64,000 nucleotides of DNA, taken from NCBI GenBank assembly GCA_014193315.1, contig BJHS01000005.1:62001-126000 (forward strand), given 5' to 3'. How positions within the stretch are numbered: the first letter of the stretch is position 1; every line of letters starts with the position of its first letter. A model generated the notes under the pieces. It was not told where the DNA came from and did not search any database. It saw only the letters and a program-made list of their open reading frames with translations. The position numbers were made by a program, and so were the translations under genes. Of this stretch, positions 35,614 to 45,507 are shown piece by piece. The DNA comes from Verrucomicrobiota bacterium (GTDB taxonomy: Bacteria; Verrucomicrobiota; Verrucomicrobiia; Opitutales; UBA953).

Positions 35614-35642
35614 AATGGAGACGGCCCCGGTGCGGGAGTCAA
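35614..35642 (-). promoter_or_regulatory. Predicted promoter of the mazG operon
   Basis: TTGACT at 35637-35642 and TCCATT at 35614-35619 on the minus strand, spacer 17. The mazG ATG follows after 6 bases. Confidence 0.4.
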
Positions 35643-35681
35643 AACGATTGCCAGAAGGCCCGGGAGCGTTTCCGTTGTGGC

Positions 35682-36473
35682 GTGGACAAACTGACGGAAA
35701 TCATGGATGCCAAGCGGCGGGAAATCGCCCCGTTCGCCCGTCCCGTCATGGACGAGGAACTCGCCGCCTTTGGCCGCCGGGTCTTACCTCCAGGTTTTCG
35801 CCGGAGCCTCGACGTCCCCGGGCGCCTCACCGTCATCGCGGAGGTCAAGCGCGCCTCGCCGAGCGTCGGCACCATCAAGACCGAGGCGGACGCCGTGGCC
35901 CAAGCGCGTCGCTACGCCGAAGCTGGCGCCGACTGCCTTTCGGTCCTGACCGAGACCACCTACTTTCAGGGACGCCTGTCCGACCTGACTCAAGTCGTCG
36001 CGGACCAAGGTGCCCGGCCCCACCCCCTGCCCTGCATCCGCAAGGATTTCATGGTACACCCGTTCCAAGTCCTCGAGGCCGCTGAAGCCGGCGCTCGGTG
36101 TATTCTCATCATTGTTCGGGGCCTGACCGACGCCGAGATTCGGCCGATCCATCGCGCGGCCAAGCTTGCCGGCCTGGACACGCTCTTCGAGGTGCACGAC
36201 GAGGCCGAACTCGAACGTGCGCTACGTCACGACCCCGACATGGTCGGGGTAAACAACCGTAACCTCTCGACCTTCCAGATCGACCTCGCCTTCGCCGAAC
36301 GAGTGATCCCGCAGATGCCCGCCAACATTCTCAAAGTCGCCGAGAGCGGCCTCAAGACCGTCGAAGACGCCGCGCGGATGCGCGCGGCCGGCGCCCGAGC
36401 CCTGCTGGTCGGCGAGGCGCTCATGCGGGCCACGGACCCGACCGAGCTCATGCAGGCTTTTCGCCGCGCATGA
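35682..36473 (+). CDS. trpC: Indole-3-glycerol phosphate synthase
   Basis: TIM-barrel enzyme of tryptophan synthesis that closes the indole ring. VIAEVKRASPSVG near residue 52, LTETTYFQGRLSDL, PCIRKDFMV, GVNNRNLSTF and VAESGL are the family motifs in order, including catalytic Lys and Glu residues. It has 263 residues. The start is GTG, with TTGCCA 34 bases upstream. Other trp genes are not in the window. It overlaps rsmA by four bases. Confidence 0.97.
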   Translation: MDKLTEIMDAKRREIAPFARPVMDEELAAFGRRVLPPGFRRSLDVPGRLTVIAEVKRASPSVGTIKTEADAVAQARRYAEAGADCLSVLTETTYFQGRLSDLTQVVADQGARPHPLPCIRKDFMVHPFQVLEAAEAGARCILIIVRGLTDAEIRPIHRAAKLAGLDTLFEVHDEAELERALRHDPDMVGVNNRNLSTFQIDLAFAERVIPQMPANILKVAESGLKTVEDAARMRAAGARALLVGEALMRATDPTELMQAFRRA

Positions 36474-37303
36474 ACGACGGCCCCCTCAGCCTGTCGGAGA
36501 CCCGGGAACTTCTCGGTCGCTTGGCGCACATGCCCCGCAAGTGGCTGGGCCAGAACTTCCTCGTCGACGGTAATATCGTCCGCAAGTCGCTCGAACTGGG
36601 CGAGGTCCAGTCCGGCGACGTCGTCGTCGAAGTCGGCCCCGGCCTCGGGACCCTCACCCGCACGTTGCTGGGGGCGGGCACGAGCCTTTACGCCGTCGAG
36701 GCGGACCGCACCATGGTCTATCACCTTGAGACCACGCTCAAGCCAAGGTACCCCTCCACCTTCCACCTCCTCGAAGGAGATGCGGTCGACTTTCCGCGGG
36801 CGTCGCTGCCTGCCCCGACGGACGGTTCCTTCAAGGTGATCGCCAACCTGCCCTACGCGATATCGACGCCCTGGATGGATGCCATCTGCGCGGGTGCCCA
36901 CCCGTCGCTCATGGTGCTGATGTTGCAACGTGAAGCCGCGGATCGACTGACCGCTGAGCTCGGCACCGGGCATTGGTCAGCAGTGACGGCCCAGGTCCAA
37001 CTTGCCTTTGAGCGGGTGAAAATGCACCCCGTCCCGGCCCAGTCCTTCAACCCCCCGCCTAAAGTCGATTCCTGCCTGCTCGTGCTGCGCCGTCGAGCCG
37101 ACGCCAGGCGCTTCAGCCCGCGCGCCCGGGAAGTCGCCCGCATGCTCTTCACCCAACGTCGCAAGCAGGTCGGTTCCGCGGCCAAGAAGCTCTTTCCTGA
37201 ACAAGCCGATGTCACCCGCTGGCTGGAGAACCTCCCGGCCTTCGGGGTCACCAGCCTCGCCCGCCCGGAAACCATCCCCGCGGACGCCTGGTTGACCCTC
37301 TGA
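36470..37303 (+). CDS. rsmA: 16S rRNA (adenine-N6,N6)-dimethyltransferase
   Basis: KsgA/RsmA dimethylates the two adjacent adenosines near the 3' end of 16S rRNA. KWLGQNFLVD near residue 24, VVEVGPGLGTLT (SAM loop), and the catalytic IANLPYAIST motif are present. The C-terminal helical domain contains FTQRRKQ. It has 277 residues. ATG 36470 overlaps the trpC stop. Confidence 0.97.
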   Translation: MNDGPLSLSETRELLGRLAHMPRKWLGQNFLVDGNIVRKSLELGEVQSGDVVVEVGPGLGTLTRTLLGAGTSLYAVEADRTMVYHLETTLKPRYPSTFHLLEGDAVDFPRASLPAPTDGSFKVIANLPYAISTPWMDAICAGAHPSLMVLMLQREAADRLTAELGTGHWSAVTAQVQLAFERVKMHPVPAQSFNPPPKVDSCLLVLRRRADARRFSPRAREVARMLFTQRRKQVGSAAKKLFPEQADVTRWLENLPAFGVTSLARPETIPADAWLTL

Positions 37304-37314
37304 CCCGCCAGAGG

Positions 37315-37344
37315 TTGCTTTCCTCGAAATCCCTGCTCCTTATC
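37315..37344 (+). promoter_or_regulatory. Predicted promoter of rimO
   Basis: TTGCTT at 37315-37320 and CTTATC at 37339-37344, spacer 18 bases. ATG 37350 follows 5 bases later, after a pyrimidine-rich stretch with no Shine-Dalgarno sequence. Confidence 0.35.
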
Positions 37345-37349
37345 CCCTT

Positions 37350-38729
37350 ATGTCCGTCAAAGTAGGCCTCGTCTCCCTCGGTTGCGCCAAGAACCTGATC
37401 GATTCCGAAATCATGATCGGCCACCTGACCCAGGCCGGCATGAGCATGACGCCCGATGCCGCCGACGCCGATGTGGTGATCGTCAATACCTGCTCGTTCA
37501 TCGACGCCTCGAAGCATGAGGCCTTGGAGGCCATCTACGAGATGAGCGACGGCAAGGCGACCGCCCGCAAAAAGGGCCAAAAGTTGATCGTCGCCGGTTG
37601 CATGGCCCAGCGCTACCAAGGCGCCCTGCCGGTCGTCGAGGGTGCCAAAGGCCGCGTGGAACTGCCGAAGGTCGACGCATTCATCGGGTTGGACCAGGTC
37701 ACCAACATCGTCCCCGTGATCCTCAAGGTCATGGGCGGCGAAGCCGGTCGCACCGAATTCCTAGCGAAGACCACGACCTTCATCCCGGACTTTGACACCC
37801 CGCGCTTTCGCCTGACGCCGCGCCACGCGGCCTACATCAAGATCGCCGAGGGCTGCAACCACCCCTGCTCCTTCTGCATCATCCCGCGCATCCGGGGCCG
37901 CCACCGGAGTCGCACTATCGAATCCGTCGTCAAGGAAGCCCGCCTGCTCGTCGCCGATGGCGTCAAGGAGGTCAACCTGATCTCCCAGGACACCACCTAC
38001 TTCGGCATGGATCGCTGGACGGAGGCCCGCCCCAACCCGCGCAGCAAGGTCGACTCGACCAAGGGGGAATCGCTCGCCTCGCTCTTGCGCGAACTGGACA
38101 CCATCCAAGGCGACTACTGGATCCGGCTACTCTACACCCACCCGGCCCACTGGAGCGACGAGCTGATCGAGACCATCGCCCATGCCCGCCACGTGGCTCG
38201 CTACGTCGACATCCCGCTCCAGCACATCTCCGACCGCATGCTGGGCGCGATGCAGCGCGAGACCGACGGGGCCTACATCCGCGACCTCCTCCGCCGCATG
38301 CGCGCCGGTATTCCGGACCTGGTCATCCGCACGACTTTCATCGTCGGGTTCCCCGGCGAGACCGAGGAAGACTTCCAGGAACTCCTCGATTTCTTGGCCG
38401 CCACGCGCTTTGACCGCGTCGGCATCTTCAAGTACTCCAAGGAAGAAGGCACCAAGGGCGCCAAGCTGGAGGGTCACCTCTCCGACGAGGTCAAGGCCGA
38501 CCGTCACGCGCGGGCGATGCTGCTCCTCCAACGTCTTTCCAAGGAACGCGGCGAGGCCTTCATCGGTCGTCGTCTCCGGGTGTTGGTCGAGAGCCCGGGG
38601 ATCGCCCGGAGCGCCGGGGATGCCATGGAAATCGATGGCGTCGTGCAGGTGCCGAAAAAGCTCCCGGTCGGCGAGTTCGCCGAGGTCACCGTCACCGGCG
38701 CCCTCGAGTACGACTTGATCGCCAAGTAG
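37350..38729 (+). CDS. rimO: Ribosomal protein uS12 methylthiotransferase RimO
   Basis: Radical-SAM enzyme that methylthiolates an Asp of ribosomal protein S12. The N-terminal cluster Cys residues are 12, 48 and 84 (LGCAKN, NTCSF, AGCMAQR). The radical-SAM CNHPCSFC is at 169-176 with IPRIRGRHRSR after it. A TRAM domain ends the 459 residues. The LGCAKN start and the TRAM domain separate RimO from MiaB. Its neighbour rsmA also modifies the small subunit. Confidence 0.96.
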   Translation: MSVKVGLVSLGCAKNLIDSEIMIGHLTQAGMSMTPDAADADVVIVNTCSFIDASKHEALEAIYEMSDGKATARKKGQKLIVAGCMAQRYQGALPVVEGAKGRVELPKVDAFIGLDQVTNIVPVILKVMGGEAGRTEFLAKTTTFIPDFDTPRFRLTPRHAAYIKIAEGCNHPCSFCIIPRIRGRHRSRTIESVVKEARLLVADGVKEVNLISQDTTYFGMDRWTEARPNPRSKVDSTKGESLASLLRELDTIQGDYWIRLLYTHPAHWSDELIETIAHARHVARYVDIPLQHISDRMLGAMQRETDGAYIRDLLRRMRAGIPDLVIRTTFIVGFPGETEEDFQELLDFLAATRFDRVGIFKYSKEEGTKGAKLEGHLSDEVKADRHARAMLLLQRLSKERGEAFIGRRLRVLVESPGIARSAGDAMEIDGVVQVPKKLPVGEFAEVTVTGALEYDLIAK

Positions 38730-38732
38730 GCC

Positions 38733-41255
38733 TTAGTGCTCCGGCTCCCGCTCGGCCGCGGCCGCCTCGGCGGAAGCCGACGCCGCGGGCGAATCACTGA
38801 GCCGGATGAGGGCGTCCAGCGACGAGAAGTGCCGCGTCCAATCGGTCATATCAGGGATATCACCGACCACCGTGGAAAAGAGCTCTCGCTTCTCCTGCTT
38901 GAGTTCCTCGATGCGCTCCTCGACCGTGCCCGGGGCGATCATGCGATAGATGAGCACGGGGTTCTTCTGGCCGATGCGGTGGACGCGGTCGACGGCCTGG
39001 GCCTCGACGGCGGGATTCCACCACGGATCCAGGAGGAAGACGTACTCGGCGGTATTCAGGGTGATACCGGTCCCGCCCGCCTTGAGCGAGGCGAGGAAAA
39101 GCGCCGGGCCCTTCGTGTCCTTGAAGCGTTCCACCGGAGTGGAGCGATCCTTCGTCTCCCCGGTCAGCTCGAAGATCGGCAGGTGAGGAAGCTCGCGGGC
39201 CAAAGCGGATTTCACGCGTTCAATCAGGGAGACGAACTGCGAGAAGACCACGGCCTTGGAACCGTTGGCCGCGACTTCGGCCAACTTTGAGACGAGTAAG
39301 GTGATCTTGCCGGAGTGGGCCGACGGGCAATCGTGGTTCTCGGGGAGGAGGCCGGGGTCGCAGCAGACTTGCCGGAGCCGCATGAGCAAGGTCAGCACCG
39401 AGGTCGCGTCGCGGGAAAGCAGCGTCGCCAGTTCGCCCGAAAGCCCGCTGCCCTGGGTCAGGTGCTGGTAAAGCGCCCGCTGCTCGTGGGTGAGCGGGCA
39501 AGGCAGCACCACCTCCATCTTCGGGGGGATGTCGGCCGCCACGTGGCGCTTGAGTCGACGAAGGACGAAAGGCGAAACCTGCCGGCGGACCTTGCCCAAG
39601 GCGGCCTGCGGATCGCGCAGCATCAGGCGCTCGAACTGCGCGCGCTTACCCAGGAGTCCGGGCATGAGGAAGCGTAAGATGGTCCACAGGTCCGTCGGGC
39701 GATTCTCCAGCGGCGTGCCGGTGATGGCGATGCGATGGTCGGCTTGCAGCGAGACGCAGGTCTGGGTCGTCTTGGATTCCGGGTTCTTGATGGCTTGGGC
39801 CTCGTCCAGCACGGCGTAGCCGAACCGGGTCTTCGCCAACTGATCCGCGTGACGACGCAGCTGGGTGTAACTCGAGATCCACAGGCGCGCCGCGGGGTTG
39901 CGCACGAAGTCATCGTCGGCGGTCAAGACAAAGACGCTGGCGCTGAGTTCCGGATGGAAACGTTTGATCTCGCCGATCCACACCGGAATGACGCTCGCCG
40001 GGCAGACGATGATGGTGCGTTCACCGGCGGGACGCGAAGCCAGCAAGGCCAGGACCTGGACCGTCTTGCCCAAGCCCATCTCGTCGGCGAGCAAGGGGTG
40101 GGCACCGAGTTCACAAAGGCGGGCGAGCCAGGCGACGCCCTTGGCCTGGTAGGGGCGCAAGTGGGCCGGCAAGTCCTCGGGCAGGACCGGCTCCTGCAGC
40201 AAGCGATCCTTCCACGCCTTCAGGTCGTCGTTGAGTTTCAGGGCGCCCACCGCGGCATGGTCGAAAAGCGAGAGCAACAGGTAACGCGGGACCTCCCCTT
40301 CCTTGGCGCGCCAATCCTCGGAGAAGTCGGCCACGGCGGCATTGTAGGCCACGACCCCCTTGCCGGGCAGGATCACCGGACGCCCGCCGGCCTTCAGGAG
40401 GAGTTTCTGCTCCTCGGCCAAGAGGCGGTGCTTGCCGGCTTTGAGCCGCCAATTCAGGCGGAAAGACTTGCCGTCCGCCCCGGACTCGGCGTCGGCGTCC
40501 ACCTCGACCTGCAGCTGTTCATTGCGGAAGATATCCAGCGACTCCTCACCGACCAGGCGAAAGCGCTTTCGCCATTCCGCGAGTTCCTCGCGCACAAAAC
40601 GTTCAATCCGGCCAATGTTGTCGATCGCCCACGTACCGGCGGTCTTGCTGTAGGTGAAGCCAGCCCGATGGGCGACCGTGCTGAACCGGAACAATGTCTG
40701 GCGTTGTTCATCGGAAAGTTCATCACCGGGGACCGCCCCCGACCCGAAACAGCTCCAGGCATGCCCGCCGCGCCCCGCCCACGAGGCGGCGGCCGTGAGA
40801 CCACCGGAAGTCAGTTCGAAAGCCACCTGTAACTTCAGGGCCGTCCGGGCGCCCGCATCCTTGCGCTCCGGCTCGATCGGCGCCGCGACCGTGGCCGCGG
40901 GCGCCGAATCATCGATCGGGGAAATTTCATCCCCGAGCAACTCTTCGACCTCATACATTGCGGCGACCGCATACGGTGCGCCATTTTCCTCCTCGGGCAG
41001 GGAGGTCCGCCACTCGATGCCCTTTTCAGCCAACTCGATCACCGCGCGAACGGTCAGGGTGTCGGTGCGCGTCACCGCTTCCGCGGTTTGCGGCTTCAAT
41101 TCCAGCGAACGGACCAGCCCTTCGGTGTAAATGCGCCGTCCTTCCACCAAGTCGGCCTTCTTGAACCCTCTCTCCCAGCCTTCGGGCAGGGACGTGAACC
41201 ACCGTTCCAAGGCTTCCGTGGAATACGAACGATTAGCCGGTCGTGGGGTGGGCAT
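38733..41255 (-). CDS. SNF2-family helicase with a degenerate SWIM-like N-terminus
   Basis: An 840-residue superfamily 2 DNA translocase. Walker A ADEMGLGKT is near residue 390, the DEAQ box in VLDEAQAIKN follows, and the C-terminal helicase domain has AGGTGITLNTAEYVFLLDPWWNP and VHRIGQKNPV. The N-terminal 105 residues look like the SWIM region of such helicases, but the four zinc ligands appear replaced (Thr84, Leu86, Tyr95, Val97). ATG 41255 is chosen over ATG 41267, which lies inside a TTTAAT -10 box. The stop is three bases from the rimO stop. Confidence 0.9.
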   Translation of the reverse strand: MPTPRPANRSYSTEALERWFTSLPEGWERGFKKADLVEGRRIYTEGLVRSLELKPQTAEAVTRTDTLTVRAVIELAEKGIEWRTSLPEEENGAPYAVAAMYEVEELLGDEISPIDDSAPAATVAAPIEPERKDAGARTALKLQVAFELTSGGLTAAASWAGRGGHAWSCFGSGAVPGDELSDEQRQTLFRFSTVAHRAGFTYSKTAGTWAIDNIGRIERFVREELAEWRKRFRLVGEESLDIFRNEQLQVEVDADAESGADGKSFRLNWRLKAGKHRLLAEEQKLLLKAGGRPVILPGKGVVAYNAAVADFSEDWRAKEGEVPRYLLLSLFDHAAVGALKLNDDLKAWKDRLLQEPVLPEDLPAHLRPYQAKGVAWLARLCELGAHPLLADEMGLGKTVQVLALLASRPAGERTIIVCPASVIPVWIGEIKRFHPELSASVFVLTADDDFVRNPAARLWISSYTQLRRHADQLAKTRFGYAVLDEAQAIKNPESKTTQTCVSLQADHRIAITGTPLENRPTDLWTILRFLMPGLLGKRAQFERLMLRDPQAALGKVRRQVSPFVLRRLKRHVAADIPPKMEVVLPCPLTHEQRALYQHLTQGSGLSGELATLLSRDATSVLTLLMRLRQVCCDPGLLPENHDCPSAHSGKITLLVSKLAEVAANGSKAVVFSQFVSLIERVKSALARELPHLPIFELTGETKDRSTPVERFKDTKGPALFLASLKAGGTGITLNTAEYVFLLDPWWNPAVEAQAVDRVHRIGQKNPVLIYRMIAPGTVEERIEELKQEKRELFSTVVGDIPDMTDWTRHFSSLDALIRLSDSPAASASAEAAAAEREPEH

Positions 41256-41265
41256 CGACGGACCC

Positions 41266-41294
41266 ATTAAACCCAGCGGATTTCATCGATACAA
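41266..41294 (-). promoter_or_regulatory. Predicted promoter of the SNF2 helicase gene
   Basis: TTGTAT at 41289-41294 and TTTAAT at 41266-41271 on the minus strand, spacer 17 bases. The -10 box overlaps an in-frame ATG (41267); the next ATG (41255) lies 10 bases beyond the box. Confidence 0.5.
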
Positions 41295-41340
41295 CACCCA
41301 ATCGTGCCCCGAAACGCTCATAATAGGCACAGGTCTGGGC

Positions 41341-41370
41341 TTGTTTCCCCCTCCGTCCAGTCCCTAGCAT
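41341..41370 (+). promoter_or_regulatory. Predicted promoter of sucA
   Basis: TTGTTT at 41341-41346 and TAGCAT at 41365-41370, spacer 18. The ATG is 29 bases beyond the -10 box, so unlike most other operon heads here sucA would have a normal short leader. Confidence 0.35.
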
Positions 41371-41399
41371 CGAGGCTCCCATTTTTATCGGTCACCGAA

Positions 41400-44123
41400 A
41401 TGAAACACTTGAGCGTAGCAACTCGCTGGAACGCCGACCTTGTCGCCGTCAATCATGAGCGCTGGAGCCAGGATCCCCTTTCCGTCGACGCCGACTGGCG
41501 TGCCTTTTTCGAGGGGTTCGAGCTAGGCCTCAGCCTTCCGCCTAAACCTAGCAAGTCCGGCGCGGCCCCCGCGGGCAATGTCGATGCCGTCGCGCAGTTC
41601 AAAGTCTTGGCGGCGATCGAGGCTTACCGCATGCTGGGTCACCTGCAGGCCCGCATCAACCCCCTGTTCGACCCTCAGGCCTATTTCGGCCTGACGGACA
41701 AGGCCCTCGGGCTCGACGGTTTAGCCCCCGAACGTATTTTTAACACGGGCGATTTCCTCGGCGGCAAGATGCTGTCGCTGGCGGAAATCCTGACGAAACT
41801 GCGCGCCACCTACTGCGGTCCGATTGGTGTCGAATACACCCACATCCAGGATGGCGCCCGGCGGCGATGGCTCCAGGAACGCGTCGAATCTTGCGGGCTA
41901 CGCCCCGCCTACGACGCGGAGACTCGGCAACGTTTCCTACGCACCCTTGTTCAAGCCGAACAATTCGAACGCTTCCTCCATCGCACCTTTGTCGGCGCGA
42001 AACGTTTCACCGTCGAAGGCGGCGAGACGGTGATGAACGCATTGGAGCAACTGCTGCACCGCGCCCCGGGTCTGCGCATCACCGACCTCGTGCTCGGCAT
42101 GGCCCACCGCGGTCGGCTCAACGTCCTGGTCAACCTTTGCGGCAAAAAAGCCGAACACCTGTTCCGGGCCTTCAACGAGAACCACATCCCGGACACCACC
42201 CATGGCGATGGGGATGTGAAATACCACCTCGGGTACGAAGGCGAACGCACGGTCGACGGCAAGGCCGTCGCCATCACCCTGGCCTATAACCCAAGCCACC
42301 TGGAGGCGGTCAATCCCGTCGTGCTCGGCCGCGCCCGCGCCCGGGTCGACCTGCAGGACAAAGCCACCCGCGCCCAGACCTTGCCCGTGCTTATCCACGG
42401 CGACGCCGCCTTCGCGGGTCAGGGCGTCGTGATGGAGACCCTCAATCTCGCCGGCCTCAAAGGTTATGCCGTCGGTGGCACCATCCACCTCGTGACCAAC
42501 AACCAGGTCGGCTTCACCACCAACCCGGACGAGGGGCGCACGGGTCGGCATTGCACCGAGATCGCGAAATTCACCGAAGCACCCATTCTCCACGCCAACG
42601 GCGACGACCCGGATGCCGTCGTCCTGGCTACGGAGATCGCCTTGGAGTACCGTCAACAATTCGGGGCCGATGCGGTCGTCGATATCGTCTGCTACCGCCG
42701 CTACGGGCACAATGAGACCGACGAGCCGCTGTTCACCCAACCGGTGCTTTACAAGAACATCGCCGCCCACCCCTCGGTGACCGAGCTCTACGCTTCCCGA
42801 CTCACCCAAGCGGGCTCGACGCCCGACGGGGAGCTTGCGCTGCTGCGCACCGAATTCGACGTCCTGCTGGAGTCGGCCCAAAACCGCGCCCTCGAGGCCC
42901 TGAAGGTCGAGATCGCTGAACGCCAGAAAAACCCCTTCGGCGTCCGCCCCTTCAACTCGCCCTACGAGCACGTCGTCCCGACCGCCGTCAGCGCCGAACT
43001 CCTCGGAAAAGTCGCCCCGCACCTTTGGCAGACTCCGCCGGATTTCGCCCCCAACCCTAAGATCAAGCGCCTGCTCGACACGAAGGCGGAGGCTTTCAAG
43101 TCTGGCGCCAACTTCGATTGGAGCCTCGGGGAAGGCCTCGCTTTCGCCTCGCTTCTCGCCGAAGGCCACCCGATTCGCCTCTCTGGTCAAGATGTGGAAC
43201 GCGGCACTTTCTCCCATCGCCATGCCGTCCTGCATGACCCTTCGAACGACGCGGAATATTGCCCGCTGAGCTCGCTCGGCGGCGCGCGCATCGAGTTGGT
43301 CAACTCATCGCTCTCCGAATACGCCGTGCTCGGCTTCGACTACGGTTACTCCCTTGAGGCCCCGGACTCGCTCGTGATCTGGGAAGCGCAGTTCGGCGAC
43401 TTCGCCAATGGCGCCCAGATCGTGATCGACCAGTTCATCGCTTCGGCGGAATCCAAGTGGAACCAGACCAGCGGCCTCGTGATGTTGCTGCCCCACGGCT
43501 ACGAAGGCCAAGGCCCCGAGCATTCGTCCGCGCGCCTCGAACGTTTCCTGCAGCTCTGCGCCGAGAATAACCTCCAGGTCATCCAGCCATCGACCCCGGC
43601 CCAGCTCTTCCATGCGCTACGCCGCCAAGTGAAATCTGAGTTCCGTAAACCCCTCGTGGTGATGACTCCCAAGAGTCTGCTACGCCACAAGTCCTGCGTC
43701 AGCAAGGCGACCGACCTCACCTCCGGCGGCTTCCACGCCATCCTCGCCGACGCGACCCCCGCCGCGAAGACCGAGCGCCTGATTCTTTGCTCCGGTAAGG
43801 TCTTCTACGAACTCGAGGCCGCGCGCGCCAACCGCAAGGACACGACCACGTCGATCGTCCGCATCGAACAATTCTACCCGTTCGACGCCGCCACCCTCTC
43901 CCAGCTCCATGATCAATACGGCGAGCCCAAGAAGGTCGTCTGGGTCCAGGATGAGCCGCGCAACATGGGCGGTTGGTCTTTTGTCGCGCCACTGATTGAG
44001 CAGACCCTGAACTTGCATCCTCTCTACGCCGGTCGCGATGCGGGTGCCTCCCCAGCCGTGGGCTCCCTTGCGGTTCATAAGATCGAGCAGGCGGACCTCA
44101 TCCGGCAGGCGTTCGAAGTCTGA
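41400..44123 (+). CDS. sucA: 2-oxoglutarate dehydrogenase E1 component
   Basis: ThDP-dependent decarboxylase of the TCA cycle, 907 residues. The N-terminal E2-binding segment (WNADLVAVNHERWSQDP, then WRAFFEGFE) is followed by MAHRGRLNVLVN, the ThDP-region HGDAAFAGQGVVMETLNL, NNQVGFTTNP and RRYGHNETDEP. The C-terminal transketolase-like half has LMLLPHGYEG-type VMLLPHGYEGQGPEHSSAR. ATG 41400 is chosen because it gives the standard N-terminus. sucB and lpdA follow, so all three enzymes of the complex are encoded together. Confidence 0.97.
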   Translation: MKHLSVATRWNADLVAVNHERWSQDPLSVDADWRAFFEGFELGLSLPPKPSKSGAAPAGNVDAVAQFKVLAAIEAYRMLGHLQARINPLFDPQAYFGLTDKALGLDGLAPERIFNTGDFLGGKMLSLAEILTKLRATYCGPIGVEYTHIQDGARRRWLQERVESCGLRPAYDAETRQRFLRTLVQAEQFERFLHRTFVGAKRFTVEGGETVMNALEQLLHRAPGLRITDLVLGMAHRGRLNVLVNLCGKKAEHLFRAFNENHIPDTTHGDGDVKYHLGYEGERTVDGKAVAITLAYNPSHLEAVNPVVLGRARARVDLQDKATRAQTLPVLIHGDAAFAGQGVVMETLNLAGLKGYAVGGTIHLVTNNQVGFTTNPDEGRTGRHCTEIAKFTEAPILHANGDDPDAVVLATEIALEYRQQFGADAVVDIVCYRRYGHNETDEPLFTQPVLYKNIAAHPSVTELYASRLTQAGSTPDGELALLRTEFDVLLESAQNRALEALKVEIAERQKNPFGVRPFNSPYEHVVPTAVSAELLGKVAPHLWQTPPDFAPNPKIKRLLDTKAEAFKSGANFDWSLGEGLAFASLLAEGHPIRLSGQDVERGTFSHRHAVLHDPSNDAEYCPLSSLGGARIELVNSSLSEYAVLGFDYGYSLEAPDSLVIWEAQFGDFANGAQIVIDQFIASAESKWNQTSGLVMLLPHGYEGQGPEHSSARLERFLQLCAENNLQVIQPSTPAQLFHALRRQVKSEFRKPLVVMTPKSLLRHKSCVSKATDLTSGGFHAILADATPAAKTERLILCSGKVFYELEAARANRKDTTTSIVRIEQFYPFDAATLSQLHDQYGEPKKVVWVQDEPRNMGGWSFVAPLIEQTLNLHPLYAGRDAGASPAVGSLAVHKIEQADLIRQAFEV

Positions 44124-44259
44124 TCTGAGTCAGTAGTACTGGTTGCGACGGTCTTTCGACCCCCTTCTACCCCGGAAACGGCCGTCCTAGGTCGATTAAA
44201 GGGTCATTTCCCCGTTGAAACCACCTGAAAGGGGTTCCAAAGTGCCCCATTTACTTTTC

Positions 44260-45492
44260 ATGGCTGTCGACGTCAAAATCCCTCCCATGGGAGAATCCAT
44301 CACTGGCGGCTTGCTCGCTGCCTGGCTGGTCAAAAACGGGGATGCGGTCCGCAAAGGCCAGCCCCTCTTCTCCTATGAAACCGATAAGGTCACTTCCGAA
44401 GGCACCGCCGAGGTCGATGGCCGGATCACCATCTCCGTTGAAGCCGGCACCGAAGTCCTCGTAGGCCAAGTGGTTGCCAGCATCGAAGCTGGCGCGGCCG
44501 GCAACGCTCCCTCCGCCGCCCCTGCCCCGGTCGCCGCTCCGGCCACCCCAGTCGCCGCCAAGTCGGGTGCCGCCGCCGAAATCTCGCCCGCCGTCCGTCG
44601 TCTGTCCGCCGAAACCGGCCTCGACCCGGCCGCTCTCGAAGGCAGCGGCAAAGCCGGACGGGTCACCAAGGGAGACATGCTCGCCGCCATCGCCGGCCAA
44701 GTCCGCATCAAGGCCGTCACCACTGCCTCCAGCCCGACGACCGTCGCCACCCCGGCAGCTCGGTCGGCCCCGGCGGAAGTTCCTGCGCGCGTCGGTCAGA
44801 CGACGCGCAAGCGTATGTCGCCGCTTCGCCGCAAGATCGCTGAACGCCTTGTCCAGGCAAAATCCGAGACCGCGATGCTAACCACCTTCAATGAGGTGAA
44901 CATGGCCCCGGTGATGGAACTCCGCAAACGCCACGGGGAAGAATTCCTCAAGAAATACGGGATCAAACTCGGGTTCATGTCTTTTTTCGTCAAGGCGGTC
45001 GTCCATGCTCTGAAGGAAGTCCCGACGGTGAACGCCCAACTCGACGGCGAGGATATCATCGAGAATCACTTCTTCGATATCGGGGTCGCCGTGGGCACCG
45101 ACAAGGGCCTCATGGTTCCGGTTGTCCGCGATTGCGATCAGCTCAACTTCGCGGGTATCGAGAAGGCCATCGGCGATTACGGCAAGCGTGCGCGCGATGG
45201 TAAAATCCAACTCGCCGACCTACAGGGTGGCGTCTTCACCATTTCCAACGGTGGTATCTATGGGTCGATGCTTTCCACCCCGATCCTGAACCACCCGCAG
45301 GCCGCCATCATGGGCCTGCACAACATCGTGGAACGCCCGGTCGTCGAGAATGGGCAGATCGTCGTCCGCCCGATTATGTACCTGGCGCTCTCCTACGACC
45401 ATCGGATCATCGATGGCAAGGAAGCGGTGACCTTCCTCGTCAAAGTCCGCCAGTTCATCGAGGATCCCCAGCGCCTGCTCTTTGGCGTCTAA
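44260..45492 (+). CDS. sucB: Dihydrolipoamide succinyltransferase (E2 of 2-oxoglutarate dehydrogenase)
   Basis: Acyltransferase core of the complex, 410 residues. The N-terminal lipoyl domain carries the lipoylated Lys43 in [10 protein letters not shown]. An Ala/Pro-rich linker leads to the E1/E3-binding domain ([27 protein letters not shown]), a second linker follows, then the catalytic domain with His381 and Asp385 in [12 protein letters not shown]. Placement after sucA decides succinyl over acetyl transfer. 136 bases separate it from sucA; this gap holds an 11-base palindrome (44131-44141) but no clear promoter. No Shine-Dalgarno sequence precedes the ATG. Confidence 0.95.
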   Translation: MAVDVKIPPMGESITGGLLAAWLVKNGDAVRKGQPLFSYETDKVTSEGTAEVDGRITISVEAGTEVLVGQVVASIEAGAAGNAPSAAPAPVAAPATPVAAKSGAAAEISPAVRRLSAETGLDPAALEGSGKAGRVTKGDMLAAIAGQVRIKAVTTASSPTTVATPAARSAPAEVPARVGQTTRKRMSPLRRKIAERLVQAKSETAMLTTFNEVNMAPVMELRKRHGEEFLKKYGIKLGFMSFFVKAVVHALKEVPTVNAQLDGEDIIENHFFDIGVAVGTDKGLMVPVVRDCDQLNFAGIEKAIGDYGKRARDGKIQLADLQGGVFTISNGGIYGSMLSTPILNHPQAAIMGLHNIVERPVVENGQIVVRPIMYLALSYDHRIIDGKEAVTFLVKVRQFIEDPQRLLFGV

Positions 45493-45507
45493 CCCCTTCC
45501 CTTTCCC

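Noticed and set aside
41937..43235. 432-codon open frame antisense to sucA
   Set aside because: Shadow of a certain gene; no family resemblance.
44131..44141. CAGTAGTACTG palindrome between sucA and sucB
   Set aside because: Only 5-bp arms around one base, no T-run and no second copy seen; not enough for an operator or terminator call.
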